Positions 30,568-39,128 are shown, counted from the first letter of the stretch. The stretch is 49,910 bases of DNA from Pyxidicoccus caerfyrddinensis (GCF_010894405.1 NZ_JAAIYA010000024.1:145976-195885); one strand, 5' to 3'. Notes: generated from the sequence alone by a model not told the origin. Numbers and translations are program-made.

Positions 30568-32775
30568 TCAGTTCCCGCCCCGGCAGATGCCGGAGCACGT
30601 GACCTCCACCTGCCCGTCCGGCCGCAGGAAGCGGTCCACCTGCTCGCGGCCCTCGTCGTCCCGGCGGACGCCCTCGTGCACGGCGTTGTCCTGCGCCGGC
30701 AGGTTGGCCTCCGTCCCCGGCAGTGGCGCGGGCAGCCCGAAGTCGAACTGCACCAGCCCGGAGCCATCAATCGCCCCTTCCTGCGCGAGCAACTGGGGCA
30801 CGCGCCATGTCGCGGGGAGTTGCTGTGTCAGTCCCATGGCCCGCGCGTGCAGCTCCGTCGCCACATTGGGCACCGAAGCGTCTCCCAGGCCATACTGCGC
30901 CAGCACCCGGCGCGACGCCGGTGCTCCCGGGTACAGGTCTGTCAGGACGTGCGGCGCGTACGTAATCGGGTCGATGCGGTCGAAGCCCGTCTGCGTCAGC
31001 GCCGCGAACTTCTGCTGGTCCAGCGCGTCCGGCACCGTCTGGGCGATGGTGTTGAGGAAGGGGCTGAAGGGCCTCGCCCGGAACATCATCAGCGAGAAGT
31101 CCGCCCCGCCCACGCTCAGCACCGCCCGCGAGACATGCGGCGAGAGCGCCACGTACGTGCCGCCCAGGATGTGTCCCTGGCTGATGCCGTAGAAGTACGT
31201 CTGCTCCGGGTCATAGACGAGCACGCCCTTGTCCTGCAGCTCCGCCACGTCCTTGAGCGTGGTGCGCGCCGCGTAGGTGACGGCGAGCTGGTTGGCCATG
31301 CCCTGGTGCACGCGGTCGGTGAAGCGCAGCGTCTGGGTGGGATTGCTGCCCATCGCCTGCAGCACGCCCGGGGCGTCCACGTTGGACATGCCCCACCAGT
31401 CCACCGTCAGCACCACAGTCTGCGTCGCCTGGATGAACGGCCGCACGAACGAGCCATCCGCCTCCGACTGGCTCCCGAAGAAGCCGTGTCCGTACTGGAT
31501 GAAGCGCACCGGAGCCACGCCCTGTCCCCAGACGCTCCGGGGAATCTGCAGCGTGAAGGGCACCGCTGCCTCACCGTTGCGCCGCACGCGGCCCTCCGAG
31601 TCCCGCGTCAGCAGCGCTCCAGGCTGGGTGCTCTCCAGGAAGAGGGGCACGCGAAGCGTTCCCTTGATGCGGCGGGCGACATTCGCGTCCACGTCGTCCT
31701 TCACCTCCGTCACCGTGACGGCGGGCGGAGTGGCCTCCAGCGCCTCCATCGCCAGGCGCCGCACGTCGAGCATGTCGCGGGTGACGTTCTCCTCCGACTC
31801 GGTGGTGAAGTCCCACGCGAGCTGCAGCTCCGCGCGAGGCACGCCCGCGGCCGTCAGTGCCGGGAAGATGTCCTCCTCGTACCGCGCGGCCATCGGTGCC
31901 AGGAGCGGGTCTCCCGCCGTCTGCGCATCACGGATGCGGCGGAAGCCCTCGGGCACGGGCACCAAGGTGCCGTCCTTCGCCTTGAGCCCGCGCAGCGCGA
32001 CGATGTAGCGAGCCCCGTTCCGCAGCCGCACCAGCGGCCTCACGAACAGCGCGCGGCGGGCGTCGCTCGACGCGCGCGGGTCCAGCTCCGCGAAGTGGAG
32101 CACGCCCTCGCCCCGCTCCGCGTCGAGCAGCACCGTGCTCCCCGTGGTCGCCGCCGTGGGGCTGGTCAGCGACGCGAGGTTCGTGGCGTCCACGCCGCCC
32201 GGGAAGAGCGCGAGCACCTGCGTGCCATGGGACCAGCCGTCCGCCGGGTGGAGGTCCGTGAAGTCGAACGAGCCGCCATCCGTCATCTTCAGCTTCGCCG
32301 CCTCGGTGAGCCGCACGCGGTGGCCCGAGGGCAGCGTCGCGTCCTCCGCGAGGAAGTAGTCGGAGGGGAACGGCAGGAGGCAGTCGTGCTCCGCCGCAAT
32401 CGGGTTGCAGCCCTGCGTCACCTCCAGCGGCGGCAACTGCGTGCCCGCGTCGTCACCCGCGTCAACCGTGCCCGAGTCCTCCCCGGACGTGCCCGCATCG
32501 TCGCCCGCGTCAGCGGTGCCCGAGTCTTCCCCGGACGTGCCCGCATCGTCACCCGCGTCAACCGTGCCCGAGTCCTCCCCGGACGTGCCCGCATCGTCAC
32601 CCGCGTCGGCGGTGCCCGAGTCCTCCCCGGACGAGCCCGCGTCGTGGCCCGCGTCCCGCACCTGGGGCCCTGCGTCCTGCTGGGGCACCTCATCCGGGTC
32701 GTCCGAGCACGCGGGCACCACCAGCAGCATCGCCACCAGCGCCAGCGCGCTGTACTTCCGCCTCTGCTCACTCAT
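30568..32775 (-). CDS. Large lipoprotein with acidic repeat linker and alpha/beta hydrolase-like domain
   Basis: A 735-residue lipoprotein: signal MSEQRRKYSALALVAMLLVV, lipobox VPAC, and AGGAG 7 nt before the ATG. Residues 25-110 are a disordered Asp/Ala/Gly/Ser/Thr linker holding four 16-residue repeats (SGEDSGTADAGDDAGT and variants). The rest is a long globular part beginning CNPIAAEHDCLLPFPSDYFL. In its second half an esterase/lipase-like elbow is visible (YFYGISQGHILGG; GxSxG) preceded by FIQYGHGFFGS. It may be a cell-surface esterase or lipase. The linker would project the enzyme from the membrane. It follows the hydrolase gene at 33084 on the same strand after a 308-bp gap. Enzyme class is tentative. 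Confidence 0.78.
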   Translation of the reverse strand: MSEQRRKYSALALVAMLLVVPACSDDPDEVPQQDAGPQVRDAGHDAGSSGEDSGTADAGDDAGTSGEDSGTVDAGDDAGTSGEDSGTADAGDDAGTSGEDSGTVDAGDDAGTQLPPLEVTQGCNPIAAEHDCLLPFPSDYFLAEDATLPSGHRVRLTEAAKLKMTDGGSFDFTDLHPADGWSHGTQVLALFPGGVDATNLASLTSPTAATTGSTVLLDAERGEGVLHFAELDPRASSDARRALFVRPLVRLRNGARYIVALRGLKAKDGTLVPVPEGFRRIRDAQTAGDPLLAPMAARYEEDIFPALTAAGVPRAELQLAWDFTTESEENVTRDMLDVRRLAMEALEATPPAVTVTEVKDDVDANVARRIKGTLRVPLFLESTQPGALLTRDSEGRVRRNGEAAVPFTLQIPRSVWGQGVAPVRFIQYGHGFFGSQSEADGSFVRPFIQATQTVVLTVDWWGMSNVDAPGVLQAMGSNPTQTLRFTDRVHQGMANQLAVTYAARTTLKDVAELQDKGVLVYDPEQTYFYGISQGHILGGTYVALSPHVSRAVLSVGGADFSLMMFRARPFSPFLNTIAQTVPDALDQQKFAALTQTGFDRIDPITYAPHVLTDLYPGAPASRRVLAQYGLGDASVPNVATELHARAMGLTQQLPATWRVPQLLAQEGAIDGSGLVQFDFGLPAPLPGTEANLPAQDNAVHEGVRRDDEGREQVDRFLRPDGQVEVTCSGICRGGN
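32441..32660 (-). repeat. 48-bp tandem repeat coding the acidic linker
   Basis: Units begin at 32441, 32489, 32537 and 32585, each exactly 48 bp, with a partial fifth from 32633. Each encodes 16 residues. Alternating variants (codons for TVDAG and TADAG) suggest unit pairs were copied. Copy number probably varies among strains. Confidence 0.85.
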
Positions 32776-33083
32776 GTTGTCGCTCGCTCCTGTGTCAGCA
32801 CGGCGGCGGGCGCACCTGAAGCCTCCCCCCGGACACAGGACCTCGTGACACCCACCCGGCCCCCGGGGCCTCGCGACGCTCCGACAGGCCCCAATTCACC
32901 CCGCGCACGGCTGGGGCGCCCACTTCGGAGACACTCGCGTGACACGGATGTAACCGGACGCACCCAGCGAGGGGAAGCACCCGCGAGGCCCACGCTCGCG
33001 ACGCGTCGCGCCACACGGTGACACCCGCCACCCGTGCTCCCATGAACGGGCCACCGGCGTCCCGCCAGATGCAGCGGCGGCCC
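32776..33083. other. 308-bp gene-free stretch
   Basis: Between two minus-strand genes. It holds the leader of the lipoprotein hydrolase gene and a perfect 14-bp palindrome CGCGACGCGTCGCG (32997-33010). No frame here has coding character and I see no other structure. Confidence 0.5.
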
Positions 33084-34061
33084 TCACCGTGGAGCCTGCT
33101 CCGAGCGCTCGAGCAGGAAGTCGTGCATCGCCTGGCGCAGCTGCGACACGCCGGGCTCCTCCACCGGGAAGTGGCCGGCGTTCTCCAGCATCACCCGCCG
33201 CTTCGGCACGCGCAGGCGGTCGAAGAATGGCGCGGACACGGAGACCTGCGTCCACCGGTCCGCGGCCGGGTGTGCCATCAGCACGGGGCACACGTCGAAG
33301 GACTCGGGCGGAACCAGGGGCTCGGACTCGAGGAACGTGCGCAGGAACCGCCCGGGCATCCACGTGCCTCCCGACAACGGGTCCCTGGCGATGGCGCGCG
33401 ACAGCTCGGCGGAGTTGGCGATGGCGAGCATGTTGCCCGCCAGCCGCATGGGCACCGGCAGCGGGTCCGTGAGGAAGGGCAGCGCCGTGAGCATCGGCCC
33501 CGAGAGCCCCGCCATCCACGGCCAGCGCACCATGCCCCGGCGCACCACCGGGTCTCTCGGCGCCAGGAAGCACGTCCCCACCAGTCCGGAGGGGATGCGG
33601 GTGCGCGCCGTCACGTCGTACGCGAGCATGCCGCCCATGCTCGCGCCAAACATGACGAGCGGGCGCCGCGAGCGGCCGGCCTCCGTCTCCACCACGGCGG
33701 ACAGGGTGTCCCGCCAGTCCTCGTAGACGAGCGCGCGCTTGTGCTCCACCCGCGTCAGCCCATAGCCCGGCAGGTCCGGGGCGACGACTTCGTACCCGAG
33801 CCCGGCGAGCATCGCCCCGAAGGGCGAGAGCAGCCGTCCGTTGCCTCCACCGCCATGCACCAGCACCACCGTGGCGGGTGCATCCGGCCTGCGCCAGCAG
33901 TCCAGGTGGACGCGGAAGGCGCCCACGTCGAGCCACGCCTCCTCCGGCATGGGGGCCTGGGCCTCGCCGAGCCGCAGGGCCGGAGGCAGCAGCGCCTGGA
34001 TGTGGCGCCAGCCCGTCTCATGGGTCGCATACGTCGGCAGGGGCGTTGGAGTCCGGGACAT
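33084..34061 (-). CDS. Alpha/beta hydrolase
   Basis: A 325-residue soluble hydrolase. Motifs: oxyanion region VVLVHGGGGNGRLL, VAPDLPGYGLTR, nucleophile elbow VMFGASMGGMLAYD (Ser), acid in HPAADRWTQ, and catalytic His in ENAGHFPVEEPG. The residues before 45 form an extra helical lead. It resembles monoglyceride-lipase and lysophospholipase-like enzymes; the substrate is not readable. AAGGA lies 7 nt before the ATG at 34061. It is divergent from the FHA gene, with only 70 bp between, in which a 16-bp palindrome occurs. Confidence 0.85.
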   Translation of the reverse strand: MSRTPTPLPTYATHETGWRHIQALLPPALRLGEAQAPMPEEAWLDVGAFRVHLDCWRRPDAPATVVLVHGGGGNGRLLSPFGAMLAGLGYEVVAPDLPGYGLTRVEHKRALVYEDWRDTLSAVVETEAGRSRRPLVMFGASMGGMLAYDVTARTRIPSGLVGTCFLAPRDPVVRRGMVRWPWMAGLSGPMLTALPFLTDPLPVPMRLAGNMLAIANSAELSRAIARDPLSGGTWMPGRFLRTFLESEPLVPPESFDVCPVLMAHPAADRWTQVSVSAPFFDRLRVPKRRVMLENAGHFPVEEPGVSQLRQAMHDFLLERSEQAPR

Positions 34062-34112
34062 GACGACTTCCTTACGGCCCGCTCGCCATGAGGGGCAAGA
34101 ACCACGGGCCCC

Positions 34113-34128
34113 GGGGTAACGTCACCCC
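34113..34128. promoter_or_regulatory. Near-palindrome just before the FHA gene
   Basis: GGGGTAACGTCACCCC is a 16-bp palindrome around ACGT with a single mismatched pair. It ends 3 nt before the FHA ATG (34132), where a ribosome site would be expected and none is seen. It may be an operator for the divergent genes or an RNA hairpin that limits FHA translation. Confidence 0.45.
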
Positions 34129-34131
34129 ACC

Positions 34132-34665
34132 ATGCCGTCCGTGAAGCAACTTCGCCCGTTCGCCCTGGCAACGCTGGAGGCCTTTCTCGAAGCCTCCGGC
34201 CCGGTGGTCCTCGTCCAGCAGCCCCCCGAGCCCGTCTTCCAGCAGGTGGCCATGCGGCTGGGGGAGGCCCGCACCGTGGGCATGGCCCACCGCACCCGGC
34301 TGGTGGACCGGCTCCTGGTCATGCTGCGCGGCTTCGACGCCCTGGAGGTGCACTTCCTCCGGCCCGAGTCCGACGGCCAGTCCTTCACCGTGGGCCGCAT
34401 CGAGGGCTGCACGCTCGTGGTGCCGGACCCGTCGGTGTCCAAGCACCATGCGACGCTGCGCTGGCACACGGAGGCCCATGACTGCTCCATCCGTGACGCG
34501 GGCTCCATGAATGGCACCTGGGTCAACGCCCAGTCCCTGGGGCCCGAGCAGGAGCGCATGCTCAACGACGGCGACGCGCTGTCCTTCGGCGACGCGCAGT
34601 TCCTCTACCTCCGCACGGAGACGCTGCACGCACACCTGCGCATGGCGTCCCCCGGCCGTGGGTGA
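34132..34665 (+). CDS. FHA domain protein
   Basis: A 177-residue cytoplasmic protein. Residues 1-75 are helical and of unknown role (ATLEAFLEASGPVVLVQQPP). Residues 80-165 are a forkhead-associated domain that binds phosphothreonine peptides: FTVGRIEGCTLVVPDPSVSK with the core Arg and Ser, then HHATL and NGTWVNAQSL. Such proteins act with Ser/Thr kinases, which are plentiful in myxobacteria; the nearest here is the trifunctional kinase 16 kb away. There is no ribosome site but a palindrome abuts the start. It is separated by 191 bp from the metallophosphoesterase gene; that gap shows no gene. Confidence 0.88.
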   Translation: MPSVKQLRPFALATLEAFLEASGPVVLVQQPPEPVFQQVAMRLGEARTVGMAHRTRLVDRLLVMLRGFDALEVHFLRPESDGQSFTVGRIEGCTLVVPDPSVSKHHATLRWHTEAHDCSIRDAGSMNGTWVNAQSLGPEQERMLNDGDALSFGDAQFLYLRTETLHAHLRMASPGRG

Positions 34666-34856
34666 GGACTGGGGAATGCGCCCCTCCCCCGGCGTGTAGG
34701 GCAGGCCCACGGCCAGGCGAGGGCCCGGTCCTCCGACTGGCCACGGCCGCCTTCCGCCCGTTCACGGCTCCGGCGGTCCCACTCACTGCATTCGTACGGC
34801 AGCGCCCGCCCGGCCCCGCTATGACTGGCCCCTTCAACCGCAAGGGAGCGTCGTAG

Positions 34857-36053
34857 ATGGTCAGGCTGCTGCTGTTCCTCGGGGTCAACGTGGCCGCCTG
34901 GGCCGTGCTGCGCTCGCTCTGGCCCGGACTGCTGCGGAGGTGGCGGCTGGGCGTCTTCGTCGCGGGGACGGTCCTGTCTCTCACCATCCTGGCCTTCCCG
35001 ATGCTGGCGGGCCACCAGGCCGAGCTGCCCGTGGGCAATGCCCTCTTCCGAGTCCTCGCGGCGGGGTGGACGCTCACCGCCATCATGGTGGTCCTCTTCG
35101 GCACGCCCGTCGTACTGGTGCGCGCGTGGGTGGAGCGCCGGAGCGTCAGACGCGCCGCCTCCCCGAGCGCTCCCGCGCAGGGGGTGAACCTGAGCCGTCG
35201 CAGCCTGCTGACGAACGTGGGCCGCGCGGTGCCGGTGCTGGCGGCGACGACGAGCTCGGCGGGGCTCGCCAGCGGCGTGTCCGGCTTCACGGTGCGCCCG
35301 GTGGAGGTGCGGCTGCCCGGACTGCCCAAGGCGCTGGACGGCTTCCGCATCGGCCAGATTACCGACGTCCACGTGGGCACCTTCATCGACACCGAGTACC
35401 TGCACGCAGCGGTGCAGGCGATGAACGACGCGCAGGTGGACCTCCAGGTGATGACGGGCGACCTCATCGACGACCTGGACCAGCTCGACGGCACCATGGC
35501 CGCGCTGTCCGCGTGCAAGGCCCGCCACGGCATGCTGGCGGTGCTCGGCAACCACGAGCACTGGCGGGGGCTGGGCCCCATCCGCAGCGCCTATGCCGAC
35601 CTGGAGGCGCGTGGCGGCCCGGTGCGCCTGCTGGTGGACGAATCCCACGGCTTCGAGCACGAGGGCCAGCGCGTGCGCGTGGTGGGCGTGGACTACCCCA
35701 TGTCCCGGGGCAGCCGCACCCACAGCGTGAAGACCGAGCTCATGAAGCAATCCGCGGAGCAGTCCTTCCGCGACGCCTCGGCGGAGGAGGTGCTGCTGTG
35801 CCTCTCGCACCACCCGGACTTCTTCCCGCACGCGGCGGAGCGTGGCGCACGGCTCACGCTCTCCGGGCACACGCACGGCGGACAGGTGGCCTTCCTCGGC
35901 GTGCCGGCCTTCTGGTTCGCCTTCAAGTACATGCTCGGCCGCTACCGGCACGGCGACCACCAGCTCTACGTGTCCGGCGGCACGGGACACTGGATGCCCT
36001 TCCGCCTGGGCGTGCCCACCGAGGTGACGATTCTCACCTTGCGAGCGGCCTGA
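34857..36053 (+). CDS. Membrane metallophosphoesterase (YkuE-like)
   Basis: A 398-residue protein. Three hydrophobic segments fill residues 1-95, then a basic loop, then a Tat-like stretch (NLSRRSLLTNVG, near 118-129) with another hydrophobic run. The catalytic domain starts near residue 160 with the five metal-binding blocks: QITDVHVG, TGDLIDD, GNHEHW, LSHHPD and GHTHGGQ. The enzyme should cleave phosphodiesters or pyrophosphates, in YkuE-like proteins at the outer face of the inner membrane. AAGGGAG lies 8 nt before the ATG. The internal Tat motif after true membrane helices is noteworthy. Array 2 follows its stop by 55 bp. Confidence 0.87.
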   Translation: MVRLLLFLGVNVAAWAVLRSLWPGLLRRWRLGVFVAGTVLSLTILAFPMLAGHQAELPVGNALFRVLAAGWTLTAIMVVLFGTPVVLVRAWVERRSVRRAASPSAPAQGVNLSRRSLLTNVGRAVPVLAATTSSAGLASGVSGFTVRPVEVRLPGLPKALDGFRIGQITDVHVGTFIDTEYLHAAVQAMNDAQVDLQVMTGDLIDDLDQLDGTMAALSACKARHGMLAVLGNHEHWRGLGPIRSAYADLEARGGPVRLLVDESHGFEHEGQRVRVVGVDYPMSRGSRTHSVKTELMKQSAEQSFRDASAEEVLLCLSHHPDFFPHAAERGARLTLSGHTHGGQVAFLGVPAFWFAFKYMLGRYRHGDHQLYVSGGTGHWMPFRLGVPTEVTILTLRAA

Positions 36054-36107
36054 CTCGCGGCGCGAGAAGACACCGCACCGCCCCCCTTCCGGGCAGCCGG
36101 CTCAGGT

Positions 36108-36406
36108 GGAATGAACGTTCCTTCCGCTCCCCCCCGGCAGCCGGCCGGCTCAGGTGGAATGAACGTTCCTTCCACGTCCCTCTCGCGGACGGCCAGCTCA
36201 TGGAATGAACGTTCCTTCCACGTCCCTCTCGCGGGCGGACGGCTCGTGGAATGAACGTTCCTTCCGCGTCCCTCTCGCGGGCGGACGGCTCGTGGAATGA
36301 ACGTTCCTTCCGCGCTCCGCCCGGTAGCCGGTCGGCTCAGGTGGAATGAACGTTCCTTCCACATCCCCCTCGCGGGCGGCTGGCTCGTGGAATGAACGTT
36401 CCTTCC
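36108..36406. repeat. Palindromic repeat array 2 (7 copies of the same 18-bp core)
   Basis: GGAATGAACGTTCCTTCC is found unchanged at 36108, 36156, 36202, 36248, 36294, 36343 and 36389 (periods 48, 46, 46, 46, 49, 46), always in the same orientation as in array 1. Spacers are of two types: a 28-bp CTCTCGCGGGCGGACGGCT kind and a longer kind with a GCCGGCCGGCTCAGGT-like core. Neither resembles the array 1 spacers, so only the core is shared. The array occupies the 401-bp convergent gap between the metallophosphoesterase gene and the mtn operon end; no gene lies there. Confidence 0.92.
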
Positions 36407-36454
36407 ACCGCCATCGGCCGCCGGGGCGGGCCCGGGCAGCCCCTGCCGTGAGCC

Positions 36455-37120
36455 CTACCGCTGCTCGTCGCCGGGGCCGGGCTGCTGCCCGTACGTCTTG
36501 AACTTGTCGATGACGCGCTCCATCTCCGCGCCGTCGAGGAGCACGGGCTCGCCCACCTGGAGCGCGCGCCAGTACATGGCCGCGAGCGTCTCCACCTCCA
36601 CCGCCAGCTTGAACGCGCCCGGCAAATCCTTCCCCAGCGCGAGCATGCCGTGGTTGGCCAGCAGGCACGCCTTGCGCCCCTCCAGCGCGTCCAGCGCGCT
36701 GCGAGCCAGCTCCGGAGTACCGAAGGTGGCATAGGGCGCGCACCGCACGTCCGAGCCCCCCGCCGCCGAAATCATGTAGTGGAAGGCAGGGATGCCCCGG
36801 CGCAGGCACGCCAGGGTGGTGCAGAACATGGAGTGCGCGTGCAGCACCGCCCCCGCTTCCGGCCGCGCGGCCAGCAGGTCGCGGTGCAACTGCCACTCCG
36901 ACGAAGGCCGGCGCCGTCCCTCGTGGCTCCCGTCGAAGCGCATGAGGACCAGGTCCTCCGGGACCAGCGCGTCGTACTCCATGCCGGTGGGGGTGAGCAG
37001 GAAGCCGCCCTCCACCCGGACGCTCAGGTTGCCGGAGGTGCCCTGGTTGAGCCCCGCCGTGTTCATCTTCCGGGCGGTGGCAATCATCGCCTCGCGCAGC
37101 GCCCGGTGCTCCACGCTCAC
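36455..37120 (-). CDS. Class II aldolase, FucA/Ald2-like
   Basis: A 221-residue zinc-dependent aldolase very like L-fuculose-1-phosphate aldolase: MNTAGLNQGTSGNLSVR (phosphate site), LTPTGMEYDAL, SSEWQLH (catalytic Glu), VLHAHS (two Zn His), NHGMLALG (third His) and C-terminal VIDKFKTYGQQ. It would split a ketose-1-phosphate into DHAP and an aldehyde. Its GTG start overlaps the mtnA stop (GTGA, 37117-37120), so it is translated with the methionine salvage genes. The substrate is therefore probably 5-methylthioribulose-1-phosphate or 5-deoxyribulose-1-phosphate, as for Ald2 of the DHAP shunt, rather than fuculose-1-phosphate. It is a different protein from MtnB, which is encoded at the other end of the operon and is of the same superfamily. 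Confidence 0.87.
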   Translation of the reverse strand: MSVEHRALREAMIATARKMNTAGLNQGTSGNLSVRVEGGFLLTPTGMEYDALVPEDLVLMRFDGSHEGRRRPSSEWQLHRDLLAARPEAGAVLHAHSMFCTTLACLRRGIPAFHYMISAAGGSDVRCAPYATFGTPELARSALDALEGRKACLLANHGMLALGKDLPGAFKLAVEVETLAAMYWRALQVGEPVLLDGAEMERVIDKFKTYGQQPGPGDEQR

Positions 37121-38223
37121 GCCGCCTTCCCCCGCCGCTCCGGGAAGAGGGACAAAAGGCCCTCCTCGGTGGCCGGGCACACGCCGCGCTCCGTGACGAG
37201 CCCCGTCACCAGCCGCGCGGGCGTCACGTCGAAGGCGTAGTTGGCCGAGGGGCTGCCATCGGGCGTAATCCGCACCGTGGCGATTTCCCCCGAGCGCAGG
37301 CGCCCGGTGACGTCGCTGAGCTCCGTGCCGTCACGCTGTTCGATGGGGATTTCCTTCACCCCGTCCTTCAGCGTCCAGTCGATGGTGGGCGACGGCAGCG
37401 CCACGTAGAAGGGCACGCCATTGTCCTTCGCGGCGAGCGCCTTGAGGTACGTGCCAATCTTGTTCGCCACGTCCCCGTGCGAGGTGGTGCGGTCGGTGCC
37501 GACGATGCACAGGTCCACCTCGCCGTGCTGCATGAGGTGGCCGCCCACGTTGTCGGCGATGACGGTGTGCGGGACGCCGTGCTGTCCCAACTCCCACGCC
37601 GTCAGCACCGCGCCCTGGTTGCGAGGGCGCGTCTCGTCCACCCAGATGTGCACGGGCAGGCCCGCGTCGTGCGCCAGGTACATGGGCGCCAGCGCCGTGC
37701 CCCAGTCCACCGTGGCCAGCCAGCCCGCGTTGCAGTGCGTGAGGACGTTGAGCCGCCCCTTGCGGCCCTTCTTCTCCCACGCCGCCTCGAAGAGCTTCAG
37801 CGCGTGCTCGCCGATGGAGCGGTTGATGGCCACATCCTCGTCGCAGATTTCGCCCGCGCGGCGAAGCGCGGCGGCCACACGCTGGCCCGGAGGCAGCGGG
37901 GCCAGGGCGCGGCGCATCTCATCCAGCGCCCAGTGCAGATTGACGGCGGTGGGCCGCGTGCCGCGCAGCACCGTGAGGGCCTTCTCCAGCGCGCCGTCGG
38001 AAGCGTCCGCGCGAAGGGCCAGCCACACGCCATACGCCGCGGTGGCGCCAATGAGCGGGGCGCCGCGCACCAGCATGCTGCGGATGGCGTGCGCCGCCTC
38101 GTCGAGCGTGGACAGACGCACCGTGACGAAGGCGTGCGGCAGGCGCGTCTGGTCGATGACACCGGCGGCCTGGCCGTCGGGCTCGACCCAGATGGAGCGC
38201 ATCGGCTTGCCGTGGACCTTCAT
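37117..38223 (-). CDS. mtnA: S-methyl-5-thioribose-1-phosphate isomerase
   Basis: It isomerises methylthioribose-1-phosphate to methylthioribulose-1-phosphate. 368 residues. Motifs: RGAPLIGATAAYGVWLAL, NVLTHCNAGWLATVDWGTAL with the catalytic Cys, ADNVGGHLM, and IVGTDRTTSHGDVANKIGTY with the catalytic Asp. The start is the ATG at 38223, overlapping the mtnP stop by ATGA; the longer open frame to 38337 is coding for the end of mtnP in another frame. Its stop overlaps the aldolase start. The enzyme stands at the branch between full salvage (MtnB next) and aldol cleavage. eIF2B-like relatives are less likely given the salvage context. Confidence 0.93.
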   Translation of the reverse strand: MKVHGKPMRSIWVEPDGQAAGVIDQTRLPHAFVTVRLSTLDEAAHAIRSMLVRGAPLIGATAAYGVWLALRADASDGALEKALTVLRGTRPTAVNLHWALDEMRRALAPLPPGQRVAAALRRAGEICDEDVAINRSIGEHALKLFEAAWEKKGRKGRLNVLTHCNAGWLATVDWGTALAPMYLAHDAGLPVHIWVDETRPRNQGAVLTAWELGQHGVPHTVIADNVGGHLMQHGEVDLCIVGTDRTTSHGDVANKIGTYLKALAAKDNGVPFYVALPSPTIDWTLKDGVKEIPIEQRDGTELSDVTGRLRSGEIATVRITPDGSPSANYAFDVTPARLVTGLVTERGVCPATEEGLLSLFPERRGKAA

Positions 38224-39104
38224 TTGCGGAGCACCCGGCCGGCCACGGCGGACAGCTTCTCCAGCAGCGCCGGGTCTCTCGCTTCCGGCGAGGTGATGAG
38301 CGCGTGGTCCAGCGCGTTCTGGCAGCCCTTGTTGCACGGGCCCGTGTGCGCGCCGAGCAGCGGCACCACGTTCTTCACCAGCCCGCGCGCCTTGCCGGCG
38401 TTGCCCAGCAGCACGGCGATGACCTGGTCCACGGTGACGGCGTCATGGTCCGGGTGCCAGCAGTCGAAGTCGGTGACCATGGCCACCGTCGCGTAGCAAA
38501 TCTCCGACTCACGGGCGAGCTTGGCCTCCGGCATGTTGGTCATGCCGATGACGTCGCAGCCCCAGCTCCGGTACATGCGGCTCTCCGCGAGCGAGGAGAA
38601 CTGCGGCCCCTCCATGACGAGGTACGTGCCGCCGCGCTTCACGTTGACGCCCAGGCCCTCGCACGCGGCCACCAGCGCGTCACCCAGGCGCCCGCATACG
38701 GGCTTCGCCATGGACACGTGGGCCACCATGCCGGTGGTGAAGAAGGACTTCTCGCGCGCGAAGGTGCGGTCGATGAACTGGTCCGTCACCACGAAGGTGC
38801 CGGGGGGCAAATCCTCGCGCAGGCTGCCCACGGCGGACAGCGAGAGCAAATCGGTGACGCCGCTGCGCTTGAGCGCGTCGATGTTCGCCCGGTAGTTGAT
38901 TTCGCTGGGCGACACGCGGTGGCCCCGGCCGTGGCGCGGGAGGAAGACGACGCGGACCCCGTCGAGCGTGCCGAAGCACAGCTCGTCGGAGGGCTCGCCG
39001 AAGGGCGACGACACCTTCTTCCAGGTGACGTCCTTCAGACCGTCAATCTGGTACAGGCCGCTGCCGCCGAGGATGCCGATGACGGGCGTGGTGGGGGTGG
39101 ACAT
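38220..39104 (-). CDS. mtnP: S-methyl-5'-thioadenosine phosphorylase
   Basis: It cleaves methylthioadenosine with phosphate into adenine and methylthioribose-1-phosphate, the first step of salvage; MTA is a by-product of polyamine and quorum-signal synthesis. 294 residues. Motifs: GILGGSGLYQIDG, FLPRHGRGHRVSPSEINYRA, SAVGSLREDLPPG, YLVMEGPQFSSLAES, GMTNMPEAKLARESEICYA and TDFDCWH. GGGAG precedes the ATG at 39104 by 8 nt. A 24-bp gap separates it from mtnC, the only non-overlapping junction of the cluster, so it may have some independent translation. Its stop overlaps mtnA. Confidence 0.93.
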   Translation of the reverse strand: MSTPTTPVIGILGGSGLYQIDGLKDVTWKKVSSPFGEPSDELCFGTLDGVRVVFLPRHGRGHRVSPSEINYRANIDALKRSGVTDLLSLSAVGSLREDLPPGTFVVTDQFIDRTFAREKSFFTTGMVAHVSMAKPVCGRLGDALVAACEGLGVNVKRGGTYLVMEGPQFSSLAESRMYRSWGCDVIGMTNMPEAKLARESEICYATVAMVTDFDCWHPDHDAVTVDQVIAVLLGNAGKARGLVKNVVPLLGAHTGPCNKGCQNALDHALITSPEARDPALLEKLSAVAGRVLRK

Positions 39105-39128
39105 GGTGGGGACTCCCGGCTCGGGGGT

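Noticed and set aside
30529..33021. 830-codon plus-strand open frame
   Set aside because: Arg/His/Val-rich shadow of the lipoprotein hydrolase gene on the other strand, which has a signal peptide, ribosome site and in-frame repeats.
36108..36406. Regular 18-bp repeats with 28-31-bp spacers, like a CRISPR array
   Set aside because: The spacers are near-copies of one another, the repeat is shorter than in known arrays, the same core forms another array with other spacers, and no cas genes are near.
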